Below are positions 18,806 to 28,739 of a stretch of DNA of 64,000 nt, in pieces (the stretch's first letter is position 1; the number at the start of each line of letters is the position of its first letter). The stretch comes from Caloramator sp. mosi_1. GTDB lineage: Bacteria; Bacillota; Clostridia; Clostridiales; Caloramatoraceae. Location: the NCBI RefSeq assembly GCF_028622835.1, contig NZ_CP117677.1, positions 434,001 to 498,000 on the forward strand. The letters are read 5' to 3'. Both the position numbers and the translations under genes were made by a program. A model generated the notes under the pieces. That model did not search any database. It was not told where the DNA came from and saw nothing but the letters and a program-made list of their open reading frames with translations.

Positions 18806-19370
18806 ATGAGGGTTGGAGTTTTATCTTTACAAGGTGGTGTCATTGAACATATAAATCATTTAAAAAAGCTTGATATTGATGCTTTAGAAATAAAAAAAAT
18901 TGAAGATTTAAAAAATATTGATGGAATTATACTACCAGGTGGAGAAAGCACTACTATTGGTAAACTTTTAAGAGATACTAACCTGTTTTTACCTTTAAAA
19001 TCGTTAATTCTATCTGGATTACCAACTTGGGGTACTTGTGCAGGTATGATTTTGCTTGCAAAAGAAATCGAAAATGACACAAGAAAACATCTGCAGGTTA
19101 TGGATATTAAAGTTAAAAGAAATGCTTTTGGAAGCCAGATTGATAGCTTTAAAAAGTAGATTTAATACCCGATGTTTCAAACAAACCTATTGAATTAATC
19201 TTTATTAGAGCACCATATATAAGTGAAGCGAGCGAAAATGTACACATTATTCACAAAATAGAAAACAGAATTGTTGCAGCAAGGCAAAATAATATTTTAG
19301 CAACTTCTTTCCATCCTGAATTAACTGATGATTTAAGCTTTCATAGGTATTTTTAAATATGATTAAATAG
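18806..19370 (+). CDS. pdxT: PLP synthase glutaminase subunit PdxT
   Basis: Class I glutaminase that feeds ammonia to PdxS. The start is ATG 18806, one base after the pdxS stop. [29 protein letters not shown], then the nucleophile region [13 protein letters not shown] (Cys), FGSQIDSF, and the catalytic His in [11 protein letters not shown]. One A is missing at 19151-19155 and probably one T near 19350: as printed the frame stops at 19356, repaired it stops at 19370. About 189 residues, normal for PdxT. Confidence 0.93.
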
Positions 19371-19406
19371 CGTATAAAAAATAACATTGTGAAAAAATAA
19401 TAATGT

Positions 19407-19830
19407 AAGCAAAGGGTATATAGCAGTTGAGCTAAGATCTATATATGCTCCCTGGCAGGGGTGTATATAGGTCGACCAAAGATTATATATAGGTCCATCT
19501 ACTTGGGCTTATATATAGTCGGAGGGAAGATTCTTTAGGGTTGAGAAAAGCTATATTATAGTCGTACATTCATAATATGATTATAATATGGTTCCAATCT
19601 ATCCTAAAGGGTCGAGCTAAGATTATAGAGGGTATTGATATTCGTGTTTGGGCCCACACGAAATTTGGTTATATACAGCCGAAAGGTTGTATGTAGCTAA
19701 TTAGATATCCTTTATGGTCGAACGAACCATCAGCTTAGGTGGCGAACTGCTCTATTGCAGTCGAAAGATTGCAGTTGGGTAATAAACTATCTATGTTGGT
19801 GCAAGGTAGACTGTTATGTGCTCTTTGCTT
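19407..19830 (+). ncRNA. Large structured non-coding RNA, copy 2 (paralogue of 14256-14680)
   Basis: Second copy of the ~425-nt element, in the same orientation and 5.15 kb downstream. All 21 terminal pairs form (19407-19427 with 19810-19830). The fourth pair is C-G here and G-C in copy 1, the fifth is A-U here and U-U there, and the 17th is G-U here and G-C there. The variable hairpin is UUCGUGU/ACACGAA with loop UUGGGCCC (19641-19662). The GAGA tetraloop of copy 1 is GAAA here. These are compensatory or neutral changes expected of a functional folded RNA. It lies between pdxT and the ZIP transporter gene; the flanks are unrelated to those of copy 1. Confidence 0.85.
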
Positions 19831-19850
19831 TTATTTTTGTGTAACAAATT

Positions 19851-19890
19851 CCACCCCTTCTAAATATTCTAAATTAATAGGGGTGGTATT
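19851..19890 (+). terminator. Hairpin after RNA copy 2 that also covers the ZIP gene RBS
   Basis: CCACCCCT (19851-19858) pairs with AGGGGTGG (19879-19886), followed by TATTTTG. It can terminate the RNA transcript. The 3' arm contains the Shine-Dalgarno of the ZIP transporter gene, whose TTG start is at 19891. A read-through transcript would have that RBS masked. Confidence 0.6.
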
Positions 19891-20683
19891 TTGAGCTCAT
19901 TAAACAATTTTTCTCCTTTAATACTCGCACTACTTGCTGGACTTTTTACCTGGTTAATTACAGCCTTAGGCTCATCTATTGTTTTCTTTTTTAAAGATGT
20001 AAACAAAAAGTTTTAAATAGTATGATGGGATTTGCAGCAGGTGTTATGATTGCAGCAAGCTTTTGGTCACTGCTTTCACCTGCTATAGAGCTTGCTGATG
20101 AATTAGGCTATAACCCTATTTTGCCTACAGCATTAGGTTTTTTATTTGGTGGATTATTTATTAGATTAACAGATTTTTTAGCAGGTAAAATACACAAAAA
20201 GAAACAGAAGAAGAAAATGTTTGGAGAAGAATGTTTATACTTATACTTGCAATAACCCTACACAACATTCCTGAAGGTCTTGCAATCGGAGTTGCCTTTG
20301 GTGCTTTAAACTTTGGGTACAGTGCAGCTGCTGTTGCAGCGGCAGTTTCTCTTGCAATTGGTATAGGAATACAAAACTTTCCAGAAGGAGCAGCAGTTTC
20401 TCTACCTTTAAAAAGGGAGGGATTAACTTCCTTTAAAAGCTTTATGTACGGTCAGGCCTCCGCACTGGTTGAGCCGATTTCTTCTTTAATTGGTGCATAT
20501 CTTGTTGTTTATATAAGGGCTCTACTTCCCTATGCCCTTTCCTTTGCCGCTGGAGCTATGATATACGTTGTTGTAAAGGAGCTTATTCCTGAGTCTCAGT
20601 CTGAGGGAAATGAAGGGTTGATAAGCATTATGACACTGATAGGATTTATAGTAATGATGGTGTTAGATGTTGCATTAGGATAG
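19891..20683 (+). CDS. ZIP-family divalent metal transporter (GufA type)
   Basis: Membrane transporter for zinc or other divalent metals. It starts at TTG 19891 with GGGGTGG 5 nt upstream. Helix motifs: LAGLFTWLITALGSSIVFFF, MGFAAGVMIAASFWSLLSPAIELA, then the metal-binding helices HNIPEGLAIGVAFGAL and GIQNFPEGAAVSLPL, EPISSLIGA and FAAGAMIYVVVKELIPES. The central loop holds a Lys-rich HKKKQKKK segment. About 265 residues. Breaks near 20010 and 20215-20230 (A-runs). Confidence 0.88.
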
Positions 20684-20691
20684 GCTTTAGC

Positions 20692-22406
20692 CTATCCCTC
20701 AAATTGAGTCTTGTAGAGTTCATAGTAGATACCCTTCTTATTCATAAGCTCACTGTGGGTTCCCTCTTCCTCTATTCCATTTTCTGTTAAAACTATTATT
20801 CTCTTTGCATTTTTAACAGTCGCAAGTCGATGGGCTATTATAAAGGTAGTTCTATTCTTAGATAATTCCTCAATAGATTTTTGAATTATAGCTTCACTTT
20901 GATTATCTAAAGAAGATGTTGCTTCATCTAATATTAAAATTGGTGGATTTTTAAGAAACATTCTTGCTATTGATATTCTCTGCTTTTGACCGCCTGATAA
21001 CTTAACTCCCTCTCTCCTATATATGTATCATATCCATCCTCAAGTTCCATAATAAAATCGTGGGCGTTTGCTGCCTTTGCTGCCTTTATTATTTCCTCTT
21101 CAGTTGCATTCAATTTTCCATAGGCAATATTTTCCCTTATAGTTCCTGCAAATAAAAATACATCCTGCTGGACAATGCCTATATTTTGCCTCAATGATTT
21201 TAGTTTTATATCCTTTATATTTATATCATCAATATATATACTTCCATCATCTACATCGTAAAATCTTGGAATTAAACTGCAAAGTGTCGTTTTCCCAACT
21301 CCAGAAGGACCTACAATAGCAACGCTCTCACCTGCAGCTACTTTTAGGTTTATATTTTCTAATACTGTATTTCTGTCATTGTATCTAAAACTAACATCTT
21401 TAAATTCAACTTTCCCCTTTATATTATCTAACTCTACTGCATCCTCTTTATCATAAATATCAGGTTTTATGTTCATTACTTCATAAAATCTCTTAAATCC
21501 AGCCATACCTCTTTGATATTGTTCAACAAATTGAGCAAGCCTTTTTACAGGTTGTGTAAATTGACCTATGTAAAGTAGATATGCAACTAAGTCTCCAACC
21601 TCGATTTGTCCCTTTGCTACAAAATATCCACCTGCAATTAAGGCAGAAAGTATTGATATATTTGAAAAAAGTTAATCCCTGCGTGAAGTATTCCAATATA
21701 TTTTACTGATTTTGTCCTTAGAAACTTAAACTGATTATTTCCCTCATCAAATTTGTCCTATCTCATATTCTTCATTTGTAAAGGATTTTACAACTCTTAT
21801 ACCCGATATTGAATCCTCTAATCTACTGTTTACGTCTGCTAAGCTTTCTCTTATTCTTCTAAAGTTCTTTCTCATTTTAGAATTATATACTATTGTAAAA
21901 TAAACCATAAAAGGTATTATAGTGAAAACTATTAAAGTTAACTTTACATTAAGTCTTAATAACAAAACAAATGAACCCAGTATCATAAGAGTGGATATGA
22001 ACAAGTCTTCGGGACCGTGGTGTGCAAGCTCCGATATTTCATTCAAATCATTTACAATTCTTGACATTATCTGACCTGTTTTTGTATTGTCAAAATAACT
22101 TATAGGAAGCGTTTGAATATGTGAAAACATATCCCTTCTCATATCATATTCCATTCTAACCCCTAAAACGTGTCCATAATAACCTACTATGTACTCCATT
22201 GCCATTCTCAGTAAATATAACAATAAAAGTACTATTCCTACATTTAAAATTAGAGATATATTTTTAGAAGGAATAATATTGTTTATCATTTTTCTTGTTA
22301 TCATTGGATAGATTAGATCTGTTGCAGCAATCAAAACTGCACAAAGCATATCTAAAATAAAAAGTCTTAGATGCGGTCTGTAGTATTTTACAAAGCTCTT
22401 TAGCAT
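20692..22406 (-). CDS. ABC exporter, fused membrane and ATPase domains (MsbA/LmrA type)
   Basis: About 572 residues. N-terminal six-helix domain ([22 protein letters not shown]..., [32 protein letters not shown]). The ATPase domain has Walker [11 protein letters not shown]-loop [11 protein letters not shown], signature [13 protein letters not shown], Walker [13 protein letters not shown] and switch IIAHRLATV. Start ATG 22406 is chosen because AGGGGTGAT precedes it closely. Breaks near 20965 (inside the signature), 21670 and 21755. It is convergent with the ZIP gene. The exported substrate is unknown; lipids or drugs are typical. Confidence 0.88.
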
Positions 22407-22562
22407 ATAAATCACCCCTATTAAATTTTAAACTAAAACTTTAAAATGAACAATAAAGTTATGTATTTTTGTTAAAAAAGTTAAGTAAAAATTTAGAAGG
22501 AATTAAAATAGATTTATAGAAATAAAATTTTAATATAAATTCAAAATGGGGAGGGGTTTTTT

Positions 22563-24496
22563 ATGTCAAGAAAAGGGCTTCCTGACGGAGCATACGGCCT
22601 AAAAGATGGACAAAAATATGTCCCATATGTTCCTTCAGAGAAGAAGATGCCTGAATTCACAGTTTTATCAATCATCTTAGGTATTCTGCTTTCTGCTCTA
22701 TTTGGTGCCGCAAATGCATATCTTGGACTCAAGGTAGGTATGACTGTTTCTGCTTCTATTCCAGCTGCTGTTGTTTCTATGGCAATTGTTAGAGTTCTTT
22801 TAAGAAGAAAATCAATACTTGAAAACAATATGGTACAAACAATAGCATCAACTGGTGAGTCACTTGCTGCAGGTGCAATATTTACAATTCCTGCTCTATT
22901 CCTGTGGGGAGAAGCTCCAAGTGTTTTAACAATGGGTATATTAACATTTGTTGGCGGTGCTCTTGGTGTTCTATTTATGATCCCTGTTAGAAGATATTTA
23001 ATAGTTCAAGAGCACGGAAAACTTCCATATCCTGAAGGTGTTGCTTGTGCTGAAGTTTTAGTTGCAGGAGAAGAAGGCGGAACAGGGGCAATTTATGTAT
23101 TTATTGGTGCTTTAGTTGGACTTATCTATAAACTTGCTGGCGATGGATTTATGCTATTCCCAACATCAATAGACTTCGAAATACCAAAATACAAAGGTGC
23201 AATGGTAGGAATGGATGTATATCCTGCACTTCTTGGTGTAGGTTTTATTGTAGGCCCTCAAATATCTGCTTATATGCTTGGCGGTGCAATTTTAGGATGG
23301 CTTGTATTAATTCCAGCAATATCATTCTTTGGACAATACATTAATGTTCCTATATTCCCTGCTACAAAGCCAATAGCAGAACTTAGCATTAGTCAAATAT
23401 GGAAAAGCTATATAAGATATATAGGTGCTGGTGCAGTTGCAACTGGAGGTATAATAAGCTTAATTAAGGCTATACCAACTATTGTAAATTCTTTTAGAGA
23501 AGCAATGAAGGGATACGGAAAGAAGGCTAAAGGTGTAATTGAAAGAGTTGACGCAGATCTTAATCCAATAATTGTTATAATAGGTATAATTGTTTTAGTT
23601 GTACTTATGGCAGTATTACCACAGATTCCTGTTAAAATATGGGGTGCTATACTTATTGCTATTTTTGGTTTCTTCTTTGTAACAGTTTCATCCAGAATAG
23701 TTGGTCTTGTTGGTAGTTCTTCAAACCCTGTATCAGGTATGACTATTGCAACTCTTCTTTTCTCTACAGTTATATTAAAGGCATTAGGATATAAGGGTAC
23801 AGATGGTATGGTAGCTGCTTTGATAATAGGTGCTGTTGTTTGTACTGCTGCTGCAATTGCTGGTGATACATCACAGGATTTAAAAACAGGATACCTTGTT
23901 GGTGCTACTCCTTGGAAACAACAAATAGGAGAATTAATTGGTGTACTTGCTTCTGCTGCTGTAATTGGTTTTATACTAATTATGCTACATCAGGCATATA
24001 CATTTGGTTCAGAGGAATTAAGTGCACCACAGGCTACTCTTATGAAGCTTGTTATTGAAGGTATAATGGACGGAAATCTTCCTTGGAACCTTGTATTTAT
24101 GGGTGTATTTATTTCATTAATGCTTGAACTATTTAAGATTCCATCACTTCCTGTTGCAATAGGACTATATCTACCAATCAGCTTATCAACTCCAATAATG
24201 GTTGGAGGAATTATAAGGGGTATAGTTGATAAGAAGATAAAAGATGAAGGGGAACGTAAAGAAAAAGTTGAAAGGGGTATACTCTACTCATCAGGTCTAA
24301 TTGCTGGTGAAGGTTTAATGGGTGTAATTTTGGCATTCTTTGCATATTTTGAAATAGATTTTAGTTTAAAAATCCTGTTTTTGAGAGATTGGGTGCTTTG
24401 ATATTATTCTTAATTGTAGCATTGAGTTTAGCTTACTTTGTATTCAAAGATAAAAAGAACGAAAACAAGTTAATAAAACTAAAAGTGTATAATTAA
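22563..24496 (+). CDS. OPT-family oligopeptide transporter
   Basis: Large membrane protein of about 644 residues, proton-coupled peptide (or metal-chelate) importer. It shows MPEFTVLSIILGILLSALFGAANAYLGLKVGMTVSASIPAAV, the family's first helices and the NAYLGLKVG motif. It also has GKLPYPEGVACAEVL and GDTSQDLKTGYLVGATPWKQQ. Some 14-16 hydrophobic segments. It is continuous to about 24380, where one base is missing; the repaired tail ends KDKKNENKLIKLKVYN. RBS GGGGAGGGG. Followed by an unusual hairpin-rich spacer and a small membrane protein gene. Confidence 0.9.
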
Positions 24497-24500
24497 ATTC

Positions 24501-24679
24501 CACTTGGGTGTTAACCTAAGTGAAGCTGTTGAAAAAGTTATAATATAATATGTTTGGCCCCTTGAAGGATTTCCTTGGCATTCCTTCAAGGGGCCAAACG
24601 AAATCCTTTCAAGGGGCAATTTCATAATCAATGCATCTATTATGTTTGCCAACAATCTGACTTAGGTATTAACCTAAGT
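24501..24679. repeat. Hairpin-rich spacer: two 20-bp palindrome copies around an 18-bp perfect hairpin
   Basis: ACTTGGGTGTTAACCTAAGT (24502-24521) and ACTTAGGTATTAACCTAAGT (24660-24679) are near-identical imperfect palindromes. Between them is a perfect 18-bp hairpin (24552-24569 with 24582-24599, GTTTGGCCCCTTGAAGGA arm) without a U-tract, followed by a third, slightly altered copy of its 3' arm (TCCTTTCAAGGGGC, 24604-24617). The hairpin is richer in GC than its surroundings. Possible roles: operators, an RNA switch or a small repeat element. Confidence 0.6.
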
Positions 24680-24731
24680 AATAAATTATAGTCAAATTTT
24701 TAAGCGACTGTAATTTTAAGGAGGGAATATT

Positions 24732-25072
24732 ATGAAATACGTTCTTTATGTATTATCCATTGCTCTAATTACTGTGTTTTTAATTATATATGGACGTGCA
24801 AAGGAATATTATCTGCCTATGGAATTGACAAATAAATTATACATAAAATGCAAGGATAAAATATTAAAATATTTGATTAAAAATAAATATGCTACTTACA
24901 AAGAACTTGAAAAAGAAATAGAAGGTGTAACTGCAAAGGTATTTTGGAGTAAAAAGTAATAACAGTTCTTGATTCAAAGAAAATGGTTAAAACAATAGTT
25001 GAGTCCCTTATAGAGCAAAATAAAATAAGACTTGAAGAAATAAATGGTAAAAAACTGATAAAACTTAGTTGA
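24732..25072 (+). CDS. Small membrane-anchored protein, about 113 aa, family unknown
   Basis: RBS TAAGGAGGG precedes ATG 24732. One N-terminal helix (YVLYVLSIALITVFLIIYG) anchors a soluble part rich in Lys and Glu: LIKNKYATYKELEKEIEGVTAKVFWSKK. After restoring one A near 24951-24957 it continues VITVLDSKKMVKTIVESLIEQNKIRLEEI. This helix-turn pattern resembles a small winged-helix fold, but that is inference. It sits behind the OPT transporter gene and may work with it. Confidence 0.65.
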
Positions 25073-25196
25073 ATATACATTCTTATGTATCCATTAAAAA
25101 ACCATTACATCCATTAAAATGTATTTTGTGATCCTCCCTTATAATAAACTTGGCATAATAGTTGCACTTAAGTTTTCAAAAATCTTGGGGGATTTT

Positions 25197-26476
25197 ATGA
25201 AAAAAGATTTTTATTCTATCATTACTATTAATTTTATGTATTTTATTTAGCTCAGTATCTTTATCTAAAAGCAACAAATTAGTTAAAAACAATGGTTCAC
25301 TTGTAATTGTTGGCGGTGCCCTTGAAAGCAGTAATGGAAGCATCTATAGAAAATTCATTGAATTAGCAGGAGGAAAAAAGCAGTTATAGGTATTATTGGC
25401 GCAGCAAGTTCAAAACCATACAAATACAGTAACGATTTTAAGATGGATTTAATAAAATATGGAGTTAAGGAGAAGAACATATTTATCATACCGATAGCTG
25501 TAAGAGATGATAAAACCACACCTGATGTTAATGAATCTAAATGGGCTGAAAATGTTAATAAACCTGAAGTTGTTGAAATGATAAAAAAATGTACAGGTAT
25601 TTGGTTTGTAGGTGGAGATCAAACAAGAATTACAAAAGTTTTATTTAATAAAGATGGTTCAAATACCCTTGCACTTAATGCAATTTGGTCTGTTTATCAA
25701 AATGGAGGAGTAATAGGGGAACAAGTGCTGGTGCTGCTATAATGAGCGATCCTATGATTGCAGGTGGCAACAGTTTTGGTGCTTTAAAAAATGGATTTAC
25801 CGATAAATATGAAGACTATAACGATCAAGAACAAGGTCCTGTGTATGCAACTAAGGGACTTGGTTTCTTTAATCAAGGAATAATTGATCAACATTTTGAC
25901 AGAAAAGCAAGATTAGGAAGACTTGTTGTCACACTTCTTGCAAACAAAGATAAATTTAATCTTGGCTTTGGTATAGATGAAAATACTGCTCTTGTATACT
26001 ATTCTGGTAAAAACGAAATTGAAGCTATTGGACGCGGTGGTATTGTTGTACTTGATGTTCAAAGGGCTCATAAAGAAGAAAATGGATCAATTAAGAATGT
26101 TGATATTAGCTATATAGAAAAAGGAGATAGATTTAATATAACAAATAAAAAATTTATGATAAATACAGTTAAAGAAACTACGCGTGGATATGAATACTAC
26201 GAAGTTGAGGGGCCAATTATTAACTCCGGTGTTTTAAGCCCAAATTCATCCTTAAGAAATCTTCTTTCCTTTGATTTAATGGACAATTATTGCGTAAACG
26301 AAGTAAAAAGTTACTCCTTTGACGCAAATGGTGATGGCTTTGAACTTATATTTAAGAAAGGTGAAAATTCGCAGGGTTATTGGGCTTATTTAGATGGAAA
26401 CAATGATTCATATTCTGTAACAAATGTTATACTTGATATTATTCCAATAAAGGTTACAATAAAATATAATAACTGA
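25197..26476 (+). CDS. Secreted cyanophycinase-like serine peptidase (S51)
   Basis: The N-terminus (repaired) is a hydrophobic signal peptide, then a soluble domain: GSLVIVGGALESSNGSIY, AVIGIIGAASSKPYKYS, GIWFVGGDQTRITKVL. The nucleophile elbow IGGTSAGAAIMSDPMIAGG has the catalytic Ser; GLGFFNQGIIDQHFDRKARLGRL carries the expected His region. This matches cyanophycinase, which cuts cyanophycin to Asp-Arg dipeptides. A C-terminal extension of about 130 residues is unassigned. No cyanophycin synthetase is in the window. Breaks near 25202-25215, 25376 and 25722. Beside an OPT peptide transporter, so peptide scavenging is plausible. Confidence 0.83.
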
Positions 26477-26519
26477 AAAGTCCCCAGAATGAATTAAATT
26501 CATTCTTGGGGACTTTTTG
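26476..26519 (+). terminator. Strong intrinsic terminator of the cyanophycinase-like gene
   Basis: A long hairpin (AAAGTCCCCAGAATGAAT paired with ATTCATTCTTGGGGACTTT) ends in a T-run directly after the stop codon. It can serve both strands. Confidence 0.9.
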
Positions 26520-26536
26520 ATATATTAATTTTATTT

Positions 26537-27718
26537 TTATATAGATGCAGATGTACCTTTGCTTATATACTTAGTAAATCTTGATGTTAGTATAATTAAC
26601 CCTGCAATAACCATTGCTACAGCTGCAGTTGGGAAAAATACTCCATAACCAAATTTATCAAGCATAAATCCCATTATATTATTTGCTAAAAATTGTGGTA
26701 GGGATATAAATAAGTTCATCATTCCCATAAACTCACCTAATCTTTCTGGTGGAACTATTTCTGCAAGTATTGAATAAGTTGTAATTTGAATTGCTATAAA
26801 TCCTATCCCTATCACTGCCATCATAGTAAATAATGCAGCTTTATTTTTTACAAAGGTACCTAAGGCTAAAGACAATGCAAACAATACAACTCCAAGTAAA
26901 AGAACCTTTCTTTTTCTATCTTGTCTGCAAGCTTTCCTATTGGAACTGCAAATACAGCACCTGCAAGTGTTAATATGAGTAGAGCATTATTTGCATCTGA
27001 GTTAGTTATATTTAAATTAGTTGTACAGTATTTTACAAAGAAAGGAGTTATAAATCCAAAGGACATATAAACCATAAACACTGAAAGATAAAGCTTTAAT
27101 ACAGATGGAAATTTAACAAAATCAAAGGACACTTTATTTGGTTTTTCATACTTTGAAGTATCTTCTTTTACTAAAAGACAGTTATCACTACAGTAACAAG
27201 TCCTAAAATTGCTCCTAAATAGAAGGGATATTTAAAATTCTTTTCCCATAAACTTGGACCTAACATAAATATAATTGCACTACCTATTACACTAACAACC
27301 CTTGCAAACCCATTAGCAAGTCCTAACTCCTTTTCATCTACAGCCTCTGGAATTAATGAATAGTAAGGACCTTGATAAAAGTTTAAAAAGAAATAAAACA
27401 AAAATGCTAACATAAAGGCGGTAGTATATGTGTTTGTATAAGGTAGTAAAATTAAGAATAAGGCTGAAAGAACTGAACCCATTATCATAAAGGGCTTTCT
27501 TTTTCCCATTTTGAAATTACTTCTGTCACTTAAAAGACCAACAAGATACTGTACAAATATTCCTGTAAAGGCACCCATTGAAATAAGACGTCCCTGCTGT
27601 GCATTTGATATGTTTAGTTTTGATACAAATAAAGGTATAACCGACATATTCATAGCCCAAAGAAGCCCAACCCCTAAATTAGGAAGACCAACAATATAAG
27701 GAACATACTTTTTTTCAT
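26537..27718 (-). CDS. MFS transporter (SLC45-like sugar transporter group)
   Basis: Twelve-helix permease of about 394 residues. It starts at ATG 27718 (AAGGGG upstream), with VPYIVGLPNLGVGLLWAMNMSVIPLF in helix 1. The inter-helix motif LLSDRSNFKMGKRKPFMIMG is typical of the MFS subgroup that includes SLC45-type sugar carriers. FFVKYCTTNLNI and GKLADKIEKE mark the second half. Breaks near 26880, 27165 and 27708. Substrate unknown. The esterase gene lies 12 nt upstream of its start on the same strand. Confidence 0.82.
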
Positions 27719-27729
27719 AAAATTTCCCC

Positions 27730-28481
27730 TTATTTTATTTCAGATAAGAAATCTAAAACAGCCTTAAAACAATCTTCTCTTTCACATTCAACCGTAATAT
27801 TATGTCCTGATTTTTCTAATTTGCATACTCTCTTAAATTCGCTTCTTGCAGTATTATTTAAGTAATCTGCACTTTTTATATCAACAGTTTCATCGTTCGT
27901 AGAATAAACTATCAGTAGTGGTACTTGTATTCTACTTAAATTTTTCTTTACAACTTTATTTAATTTGTTAAACTCATCAACTGATTTTATTGGAACCTTA
28001 TTGTAGCCTAATAGATACTTCATTTCCTCCTCCGGTCTTTCCCTTGGTTCCCACTCACTATAACGCATAAAGTATTTTATGATAAATGCAAAATTAGCAG
28101 CTTTATTCTTATTAAAAAGTGGAGGTGCTAAAGCTGAAACACTATCTACTTCAAAGTTTTCAGCAATATAAAGTGCCAATAGAGATCCCATAGAGTGACC
28201 AATTACGTGAACTTTTTACATCTGCTTCTTAGCAAATTATAGCCCTCAAGTGCAGAATCTATCCAATCCTTATACGTGCATTTCTCCATCTCCTCAACAT
28301 TAGTTCCATGCCCCTTTAACCTTACTCCATATACAGTATATCCCTTTGAATGTAGTCTTTCTCCAAGTAGTCTAAGCTCTGCTGGTGTACCTGTAAATCC
28401 GTGTATAACAAGACACCCCTCATCACTACCCTCAAATAAATACTCTTTTCTTAAGTCAACATCTAAAACTGTTGTTTCCAT
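27730..28481 (-). CDS. Alpha/beta-hydrolase, carboxylesterase type
   Basis: About 250 residues, cytoplasmic esterase/lipase fold. METTVLDVDLRKEYLFEGSDEGCLVIHGFTGTPAELRLL has the oxyanion HGFTGTP typical of Est30-like carboxylesterases; the nucleophile is in VIGHSMGSLLALY, the acid in YSTNDETVD and the His in KSGHNI. The start at ATG 28481 has GGGGAG upstream. One break at about 28205, right before the GHSMG motif. Likely co-transcribed with the MFS gene. Confidence 0.85.
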
Positions 28482-28603
28482 AACAACTCCCCTTAATAGA
28501 AAAGGTTTTCTTAATTCCATTATTGTACAAACAATTTAAAATGTCAATATTTTTCAGAAAATATTGATTAAAAAATACAAAGCCATACAATTTTTATCTC
28601 CAT

Positions 28604-28651
28604 AGCAATAAAAAGCCCCTATGCAAAAGAAAAATTTAAAACGCATAGGGG
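28604..28651 (-). terminator. Intrinsic terminator of the PAS-GGDEF pair
   Basis: Minus-strand arms CCCCTATGC and GCATAGGGG (28643-28651 and 28616-28624) followed by a T-run (CTTTTTATT). Confidence 0.82.
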
Positions 28652-28739
28652 AAAGTTTATGTCAATTACTATTTTACCATATTTTTTATAAATTTAAAGA
28701 ATTTTTGTTTAAATTTATATCTTACAAAATCTTAGGTTA

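Noticed and set aside
14256-19830. The two 425-nt copies as an insertion sequence, MITE or group II intron
   Set aside because: No open frame, no target duplications or transposon-type ends beyond the closing stem, no GUGYG start and no domain V-like hairpin. Differences between copies are structure-preserving, which points to a functional RNA.
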